Shown here in pieces: positions 55,990-64,000 of a DNA stretch of 64,000 bases. The stretch comes from Burkholderia sp. Ax-1724 (GTDB taxonomy: Bacteria > Pseudomonadota > Gammaproteobacteria > Burkholderiales > Burkholderiaceae): the NCBI RefSeq assembly GCF_011752995.1, contig NZ_VWWL01000004.1, positions 124,001 through 188,000 on the forward strand, given 5' to 3'. The notes beneath the pieces are model-generated. The model was given only the letters and a program-made list of their open reading frames with translations. It was not told the origin of the DNA and searched no databases. A program made the position numbers and the translations under genes. Position 1 is the first letter of the stretch, and every line of letters begins with the position of its first letter.

Positions 55990-56030
55990 AAGCCACTGTT
56001 CGCATCAGCGAATCGTGGCTTTTTGTTTTT
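55990..56030 (+). terminator. Rho-independent terminator of the 52-residue gene
   Basis: AAGCCAC...TTCGC, ATCA loop, GCGAA...GTGGCTT, then TTTTGTTTTT. It lies 70 bp after the stop. The following DNA to 56369 holds no supported gene. Confidence 0.92.
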
Positions 56031-56369
56031 GAGCCGCCATGCCGTGCGGGCGACGTTGCGGGCGCTCTCGTCCTTACGAAATATTTCTCCGGCGAAATGA
56101 ATGTAACGGCCGCTCACACCGATTCGCCGGGCCGCGTTGAGGAATCGGGCTGTAAGCCTTGGTGAACGGGGCTCGAAAGCGAAAATCGCCCTGAGTCATC
56201 CGTCCCTATCTAAGAAATGCGCGCTTACAAGTGCTCACGTCTTCATGCGCCGCGGGCCGCTAAAGTGCCTCTCAAGCGTACGGCGTCTGGTTCGAACCCA
56301 ATCGATCCCGAATGGGCAAGCCGAACAGCACGGACGCTGGCTTGAATAAAACTTTGACGGGAGGTCATC

Positions 56370-56675
56370 ATGAAAACTTTCAGCAAGGCATCGCGCTCGG
56401 TTATCGCAACGCTGCTCGCCGGTGGCGCACTGCTCGCAGCCGGCAGCGCATTCGCCCAGGATCACATGTACATCCAGAACGGCCCGGCGCCGGTCGTCTA
56501 CGGCCAGCCGCACATGGTGCCGGTGGGCGTGTCGATCAACATCGGCTGGCATGGCGACCGCTATTGGGACGGCCATCGCTACTGGGCGCACGACGACTGG
56601 ATGCGCCATCATCCGCACGACTACGATCCGCATCACCGCGACGATCATCGTCCGCCGCCCCCGCGCCACTATTAA
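56370..56675 (+). CDS. Small exported His-rich protein
   Basis: A 101-residue protein with a Sec signal (SVIATLLAGGALLAAGSAFA, cleaved before QDHMY). The mature 70 residues are rich in His, Asp, Trp and Tyr (RYWDGHRYWAHDDWMRHHPH, HHRDDHRPPPPRHY), a composition typical of periplasmic metal-binding or RcnB-like small proteins. GGGAGG precedes the ATG. No metal transporter adjoins it; function is inferred only from composition. Confidence 0.8.
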   Translation: MKTFSKASRSVIATLLAGGALLAAGSAFAQDHMYIQNGPAPVVYGQPHMVPVGVSINIGWHGDRYWDGHRYWAHDDWMRHHPHDYDPHHRDDHRPPPPRHY

Positions 56676-56715
56676 TGCAGGCATGACGGCGCCGCCTCTC
56701 GCGGCGTGAGTCCAC

Positions 56716-56750
56716 GAAGCCGGCCTTTCCCTCGCGGGAAGGCCGGCTTC
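56716..56750. terminator. Long perfect hairpin after the His-rich gene
   Basis: GAAGCCGGCCTTTCCC, loop TCGC, GGGAAGGCCGGCTTC: a 15-bp perfect stem 41 bp after the stop. No T-run follows, so it may be an mRNA-stabilising or processed 3' end rather than a classical terminator. Confidence 0.7.
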
Positions 56751-56824
56751 GGCGCATCTGGGCGTGCGTTTTGCGCATGCTGCGCTATGCTTCGGAGCTT
56801 TCATCGACGGCAGCAGGAGCGCAT

Positions 56825-57751
56825 GTGGACAACGCAACGCAGAACGCAGCGATAGGCGTGGTGGGCACGGGCCTGATGGGTGTCGGCATCGCGACGCAGA
56901 GCGCATTGCATGGATACCGGACAATCGTGCACGACGTCGACCCGGCGCGTCTCGCGAGCGTCGCGCCGAAAGCGGAAGCGGTGCTCGACGAATTGATCGA
57001 TGCGGGCCGCATCGGCCATGCGGACAAACAGGCGGCGCTCGCGCGCATCGAAACGCACGCGCAACTCGATGCGATGGCGTCGGCGCAATTCGTGATCGAG
57101 GCGATTCCCGAGGTGCTCGAACTGAAGCATCGCCTTTATGCGACGCTGACCGATCTGCTTGCCGCGGACGCGATTCTCGCGAGCAACACGAGCGGCTTCC
57201 CGCCCGATCGGCTCGCCACGCCGCTGCGCGCGAAGGAGCGCTTCGTGATCGCGCATTTCTGGAACCCGCCGCACATGATTCCGCTCGTCGAGGTCGTGCC
57301 CGGCAGCGCGACCGCGCCCGAAGTCACGCAGCGGACCGCCGAACTGATGAGCGCGATCGGCATGGAGCCGGTCGTGCTCGCGAAGGCGATTCCGGGTTTC
57401 GTCGGCAACCGGCTGCAGTTCGCGGTGCTGCGCGAGGCGCTGAACATCGTCCGGTCGGGGGCGGCGACGCCCGAGGTGGTCGACCGCGTGATGAAGGCCT
57501 CGCTCGGACGCCGCTGGGGGATCGTCGGTCCGTTCGAGAGCGCGGACATGGGCGGGCTCGACACTTTCGTCGACATTGCCTCGCATCTGATGCCGCAGCT
57601 CGCGAAGGACGAGGACGTGATCGATCTGCTGCGCGCGCAGGTCGACGCTGGGCGGGTCGGCGTGCGCAGCGGCGCGGGCTTTCACGAGTGGGACGAAGCG
57701 CGGCTTGCGCGCGTCAGGGAAGGGCGTAAGCGCGTGATCGGCCGCGGCTAG
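56825..57751 (+). CDS. 3-hydroxyacyl-CoA dehydrogenase family protein
   Basis: A 308-residue NAD-dependent dehydrogenase: Rossmann motif IGVVGTGLMGVGIATQSALH near the start, ASNTSGFPPDRLA, catalytic His in AHFWNPPHMIPLVEVVPG, and a complete C-terminal helical domain (AIPGFVGNRLQFAVLREALN). The GTG start at 56825 has AGGAGC at about 7 nt and gives the family N terminus; the in-frame ATG at 56771 adds unrelated residues. HWNPP-type members often act on carnitine or short hydroxyacids rather than in beta-oxidation. Alone before the flavin reductase gene. Confidence 0.88.
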   Translation: MDNATQNAAIGVVGTGLMGVGIATQSALHGYRTIVHDVDPARLASVAPKAEAVLDELIDAGRIGHADKQAALARIETHAQLDAMASAQFVIEAIPEVLELKHRLYATLTDLLAADAILASNTSGFPPDRLATPLRAKERFVIAHFWNPPHMIPLVEVVPGSATAPEVTQRTAELMSAIGMEPVVLAKAIPGFVGNRLQFAVLREALNIVRSGAATPEVVDRVMKASLGRRWGIVGPFESADMGGLDTFVDIASHLMPQLAKDEDVIDLLRAQVDAGRVGVRSGAGFHEWDEARLARVREGRKRVIGRG

Positions 57752-57816
57752 TGCAATATTCACGCTAAGTAAGTTTTTTTCAGGCAACTTGTCACACACC
57801 AACCCAACGCTACGTC

Positions 57817-58428
57817 ATGTCTCATTACTTTTACGATCCCGCCGCCGGCCACGGTTTGCCTCACGATCCGATCAAGGCCATCGTCGCGCCACGGCTGATC
57901 GGCTGGATTTCGTCGCGCGATAGCGAAGGCACGCTCAACCTCGCGCCATACAGCTTCTTCGGCCTGTTCGCCGCACCGCCGGCGATCATCGGTTTTTGCA
58001 GCGAAGGCCGCAAGGACAGCATGGCCAATATCGAAGCCACCGGCGAATTCGTGTGGAATCTCGCCACGCGGCCGCTCGCCGAGCAGATGAACCGTTCGTC
58101 GGCGCCGGTTGCGTCGCACGTCGACGAGTTTCAGCTGGCCGGGCTCACGCCCGCGCCGGGCCGCAACGTCGCGGTGCCGCACGTCGGCGAGTCGCCGGCC
58201 GCGCTCGAATGCAAGCTGCTGCAGATCATGGAGCTGCACGACCTCGACGGCAAACCGGTGGGGAACTACCTGGCGCTCGGCCAGGTGGTCGGCGTGCATA
58301 TCGACGAGCAGTATCTGAAGGACGGCCTGTTCGACACGCATGCCGCGCAGCCGATCATGCGTGCCGGTTATCGCGCGGACTACGCCGAGATCGGCGCGAT
58401 GTTCCAGATGTTCCGGCCGACCGCGTAG
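57817..58428 (+). CDS. Flavin reductase-like (DIM6/NTAB) protein
   Basis: A 203-residue FMN-binding split-barrel protein: MSHYFYDPAAGHGLPHDPIK, PRLIGWISSRDSEGTLNLAP and FFGLFAAPPAIIGFCSEGRK, the pattern of the flavin-reductase-like family that accepts or reduces FMN with NAD(P)H, frequently to supply two-component monooxygenases. No monooxygenase is adjacent. It converges with copA. Confidence 0.88.
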   Translation: MSHYFYDPAAGHGLPHDPIKAIVAPRLIGWISSRDSEGTLNLAPYSFFGLFAAPPAIIGFCSEGRKDSMANIEATGEFVWNLATRPLAEQMNRSSAPVASHVDEFQLAGLTPAPGRNVAVPHVGESPAALECKLLQIMELHDLDGKPVGNYLALGQVVGVHIDEQYLKDGLFDTHAAQPIMRAGYRADYAEIGAMFQMFRPTA

Positions 58429-58596
58429 GCGGTTCGCTTTGTGCCATGCGTGCGGCGGCAACCGCGCTTTCGTGACGGCGTTGACGCCTGAAACGTTGTT
58501 GCCCTGTTCGCCGCCGGCATATTGGGCTGAGCGCGGGCCGAGCGCGGGCCGAGCGGCACACATCCGGCGAACGGCATGCCCGGGCGGGTGCGATGC

Positions 58597-61374
<2,778 letters not shown>

Positions 61375-61417
61375 GGCAGGCAAGGTTCGTGGCGGCATCG
61401 GGCCGCATCGTGAATCC

Positions 61418-61448
61418 AGTATCGACCTTCCCATGCCAGGAAGGTCAA
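61418..61448 (-). promoter_or_regulatory. CueR/MerR-type promoter of copA
   Basis: On the minus strand TTGACC, a 19-bp spacer and GATACT, with the perfect dyad ACCTTCC-N7-GGAAGGT (61425-61445) filling the overlong spacer. This is the exact layout that MerR-family copper regulators such as CueR untwist to activate. No cueR gene is in the window. Confidence 0.9.
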
Positions 61449-61561
61449 GCACGGATTATGCGGCGGCCGCGCCGCGCATGCCGGCAACGCGACATGGCCT
61501 GTAGCACGGCTTGCACGCGGAAGCGCGAAGCATGACGGAAAGTCGTACCGAACGCGTCCGC

Positions 61562-62266
61562 TCAAAACGGCGGCGGTGCATCCAGCATGGCCTGTCCTAC
61601 CGCCTTCTGCTGCTCGCCGTCGCGCGCGAGCAGCGTTTGCGCCGCGCCGCGCCGGTCGTCGGCCGCCTTGTTTTGCCCGAGCTTCCATTTGCCGACGAGC
61701 CGCGTCACCTCGATCTCGATGCCGACAATCGCGCCGAGCATCTGCGCGATGAAGTCGGCGGGCGCGTCGCCCATTTTCCACGGCACCGGCTCGCCAGCTT
61801 CCATCTTGCGCGTGAGCCGCGCGACGAGGCCGCGCACGAATGCTTCATCGTCATGCACCACAATCCTGCCATGTGCATGCACGATCATGTAGTTGTAGGT
61901 CGGCACCTGCCTGTGCGTTTCGTGCTTGCTCGGATACCACGTCGGCGAAATGTAGGCGGCCGGTCCCTGGAAGATCACGAGCGCGTCGGGATGGGTGGCC
62001 GCTTCCTGCCACACCGGGTTCGCGCGTGCGACATGAGCGCGCAGTATGCAGCGCGATGCATGCTGCGCGCCGGCCGCGTTGCCGCTGTCACTGCGGTGGC
62101 CGCTATTGCTGCCGCCGTCGCCGGGAATCAGTTGTGCCTCGAACGGCAGATGATTCGCATCGAGCCCATGCGGGCCGTTCGTGATCAGCGCGCCGAACGG
62201 CTGCTCGGCAATCAGGCGATGAAGAACCTCTGGGCGGTTCTCTTCGAAATGGGCGGGCATATACAT
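61562..62266 (-). CDS. PaiB-like FMN-binding protein
   Basis: A 234-residue split-barrel FMN-binding protein of the PaiB/PNPOx-like family, classed as FMN-binding negative regulators: MYMPAHFEENRPEVLHRLI at the start, HLPFEAQLIP, and SPTWYPSKHETHRQVPTYNY with the flavin-contact Tyr/Trp residues. A Gly/Ser-rich insert (GGSNSGHRSDSGNAAG) interrupts the first third. ATG 62266 begins the conserved N terminus; the open frame upstream to 62566 is not conserved. The 328 bp to the next start (62267-62594) hold the divergent promoters and nothing else recognised. Confidence 0.88.
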   Translation of the reverse strand: MYMPAHFEENRPEVLHRLIAEQPFGALITNGPHGLDANHLPFEAQLIPGDGGSNSGHRSDSGNAAGAQHASRCILRAHVARANPVWQEAATHPDALVIFQGPAAYISPTWYPSKHETHRQVPTYNYMIVHAHGRIVVHDDEAFVRGLVARLTRKMEAGEPVPWKMGDAPADFIAQMLGAIVGIEIEVTRLVGKWKLGQNKAADDRRGAAQTLLARDGEQQKAVGQAMLDAPPPF

Positions 62267-62594
62267 TGAAGCGCTCCGGATGCGAACGGCGAAGGCGTGT
62301 CGGCGAATCGAAATTGAAGGCGAAACCGAATCGAAAACTATGGCGTGTGCAGGCGGCGGGTCGCCAACGTGGCGACCGCAAAAATGCCATTTGTGCCGTT
62401 TATATGAACTGTACGCGGCAGCAAGCGCAATTCCCTGCTTTCTGCTTGCCTGGTTAGCAAGGATACGATACAACGCGATGTTGTCGGGGTCGCAATCCGC
62501 GGACTGGCTGCGCAGGCCTTCGGGGGACCGCGCATGTTCCTTGCGCTGCGCACCGGCATCTCCCATAGGACTGCACGTTCCGCACTCTGAAAGA

Positions 62595-64000
62595 ATGATA
62601 AAAAATCGCCAAGCACTGTTTTCGCCTCAACGGACCTGCGCATCGCTCGCCGGCCTCGCATTTCTGGCCGGCTGCGCGTCGGCCCCATCCGTGACGCATC
62701 CGAGTACCGGCTGGATCAAGGATGAAGTCGCCGATTCCTACGTATTCGGTTATCCGCTCGTGCTGATGAGCGCCGCGCGCGACGCGGCGGTCGGCACCGA
62801 TCCGGGCGAGGCGCCGTTCAACACGTTGCGGCATGCCCAGGCACTGCCGCCGGTCGGCGCGGCCAATCCGCCGCAACCGGGTCTCGATACGCTCGATTCG
62901 ACCGGCTGGCTCGATGTCGCCGACGAGCCGGTGATCCTCTCGTTGCCCGATTCGCATGGCCGTTACATGGACGCGCGCGTGCTCGACATGTGGACCAATG
63001 TCGTGTGGTCCACGGGACCGCAGTTCGTCGCGGGCACGGCCGGCGCGAAAGGCATCCACGCGCAGACGCTCGCATTCGTCACGCCGGGCTGGCAGGGCGA
63101 ACTGCCGAAGGGCGCGAAGCGCATCGAGGTGCCGACCCGCAATGCATGGGTGAGCGTGCGCATCCAGTCGAACGGCACGCGCGATCTGAAGGCGGTGCGC
63201 AAGCTGCAACACGCGATTCGTCTCGCGCCGCTGAGTGTCTATGGCGACGACGAGCGCGTGGCGCCGGTCGCGCTGTCGCGCGGCAACGGCGGCGCTTCGG
63301 GTGCCAACGGCACGCCGGCGCAGCAGGTGGCCGCGCTCGACGCGAACGGTTTTTTCAGCCGTCTCGCGGATGCGCTGCCGGACAATCCGCCCACGCCGGC
63401 CGATCCGCACGCGCTGAAGTTTCTCGCGGACCTCGGCGTGACGCCGGGTGATCCGGTGCAGTTGCCGAAAGCGTCGGACGCGGTTGCGGCCGGTCTTGCC
63501 GATGGCCGCGATCGGGTTGCCGCAGCGCCGTCCAATCTGCTCAGCGCGAACGGCTGGAACTGGTTCGGCGATGGCGTCGGCAACTACGGCCCCGACTATG
63601 CGTTGCGCGCATACGCGGCGAGCACGCAGCCGGGCATCGGTACCCGGGACGACGAAGTACGCGCGGTCGTCACGCAGGACAGCGACGGCAACTCGTTGAA
63701 CGGCGCGAATCGCTACGTGCTGCACTTCGCGGCGAACCAGTTGCCGCCGGTGCGCGGCTTCTGGTCGATCACCGCCTACACGAAGGATGGCGCGTTGAGC
63801 GACGGCGCGCCGGCACGGCTTGCGGTGGGCGATCGCAACGGTGCGCGCCGCAATCGCGATGGTTCGCTCGACGTGGTCGTGTCGTCGGCGCGCAGCAGGA
63901 CCGGCAACTGGCTGCCGGCGCCGCGCGCCGATATGCAGCTCGTGTTGCGTCTCTATGCGCCGAAGCCGCAGGCTACCGACGGCAGCTGGCAGCCACCGCC
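62595..64000 (+). CDS. DUF1254/DUF1214 lipoprotein (cut by right edge)
   Basis: An open frame from ATG 62595 runs off the right edge after 468 codons. The N terminus has a lipoprotein signal with lipobox FLAGC (Cys near residue 30). A DUF1254 domain follows (ADSYVFGYPLVLMSAARDAA through RYMDARVLDMWTNVVWSTGP), and the visible C-terminal part contains the DUF1214 core (GFWSITAYTKDGAL, NWLPAPRADMQLVLRLYAPK). These paired domains are widespread in exported proteins of unknown role. Nearly the whole protein is present; only the last few residues are missing. Confidence 0.9.
   Translation, partial: MIKNRQALFSPQRTCASLAGLAFLAGCASAPSVTHPSTGWIKDEVADSYVFGYPLVLMSAARDAAVGTDPGEAPFNTLRHAQALPPVGAANPPQPGLDTLDSTGWLDVADEPVILSLPDSHGRYMDARVLDMWTNVVWSTGPQFVAGTAGAKGIHAQTLAFVTPGWQGELPKGAKRIEVPTRNAWVSVRIQSNGTRDLKAVRKLQHAIRLAPLSVYGDDERVAPVALSRGNGGASGANGTPAQQVAALDANGFFSRLADALPDNPPTPADPHALKFLADLGVTPGDPVQLPKASDAVAAGLADGRDRVAAAPSNLLSANGWNWFGDGVGNYGPDYALRAYAASTQPGIGTRDDEVRAVVTQDSDGNSLNGANRYVLHFAANQLPPVRGFWSITAYTKDGALSDGAPARLAVGDRNGARRNRDGSLDVVVSSARSRTGNWLPAPRADMQLVLRLYAPKPQATDGSWQPP

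Noticed and set aside
56280..56310. tRNA-like T-loop (GGTTCGAACCC)
   Set aside because: The flanking arms do not pair and no acceptor, D or anticodon stem can be built around it. A similar GGGTTCGAAT near 37168 fails the same test.
61375..61452. Longer CopA N terminus starting at 61452
   Set aside because: That start lies upstream of the CueR-type -35/-10 elements and would not be on the transcript.

Overview
The window is GC-rich, densely coded DNA with strong third-position GC. Its gene families (BON protein, H-NS-like protein, paired chemoreceptor and cold-shock genes, Hcp, DUF1254, AidB, kbl-tdh, and an LexA box of the CTGT-N8-ACAG form) fit a beta-proteobacterium of the Burkholderia/Paraburkholderia type. 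No rRNA, tRNA or CRISPR array was found. Most of the window is ordinary chromosomal metabolism and regulation; accessory DNA is limited to the left edge, a decayed patch near 8.6-9.2 kb and an AT-richer cassette at 43-44.6 kb.

Layout. 0-1 kb: an SOS-boxed gene of unknown function upstream of a tyrosine recombinase cut by the window edge. 1.1-4.2 kb: an XRE-cupin regulator divergent from kbl-tdh (threonine to glycine and acetyl-CoA). 4.3-7.0 kb: YceI protein, TetR/DUF1348 pair, an exported protein. 7.1-9.2 kb: repeat cluster, Tat-exported aspartoacylase-like hydrolase, remains of an MFS transporter and perhaps of a LysR gene. 9.3-11.7 kb: TetR and AidB. 11.8-13.7 kb: an Nramp-family transporter with unusual metal-site motifs and a leader with a small ORF and a long hairpin. 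14.5-15.7 kb: BON protein and a six-copy repeat array. 15.7-24.9 kb: SDR, GlxA-type and LysR regulators, a CoA-transferase/HMG-CoA-lyase-like/MFS catabolic set, a duplicated element with DnaA-box-like sites, AraC and EamA.

25-35 kb: GntR regulator divergent from a branched-chain amino acid binding protein, a Crp-flavoreductase fusion with a DedA-rhodanese fusion, GntP permease with a divergent sigma54-type regulator that has lost key motifs. 35-42.9 kb: small exported, H-NS-like and unknown proteins, prfC, a PatZ-like acetyltransferase. 43.2-44.6 kb: hcp, a putative membrane effector and a DUF1493 protein, two of the three carrying G-tract frameshifts. 44.9-48.5 kb: four genes of the non-phosphorylating L-fucose pathway. 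48.6-56.7 kb: thioesterase, chemoreceptor, cold-shock protein, AGE-family isomerase, MgtC, a repeat-rich membrane protein and two small proteins. 56.8-64 kb: hydroxyacyl-CoA dehydrogenase, flavin reductase, a copper ATPase behind a textbook CueR-type promoter, a PaiB-like protein and a DUF1254 lipoprotein cut by the right edge.

The main non-coding feature is a family of about 19 short repeats (core GGTGAG-N4-TTCNGGAG) confined to intergenic DNA. With the hcp cassette and the DnaA-box-like duplication, it is what most merits follow-up. Identifications rest on reading the sequence and on recalled family knowledge; no database search was run.
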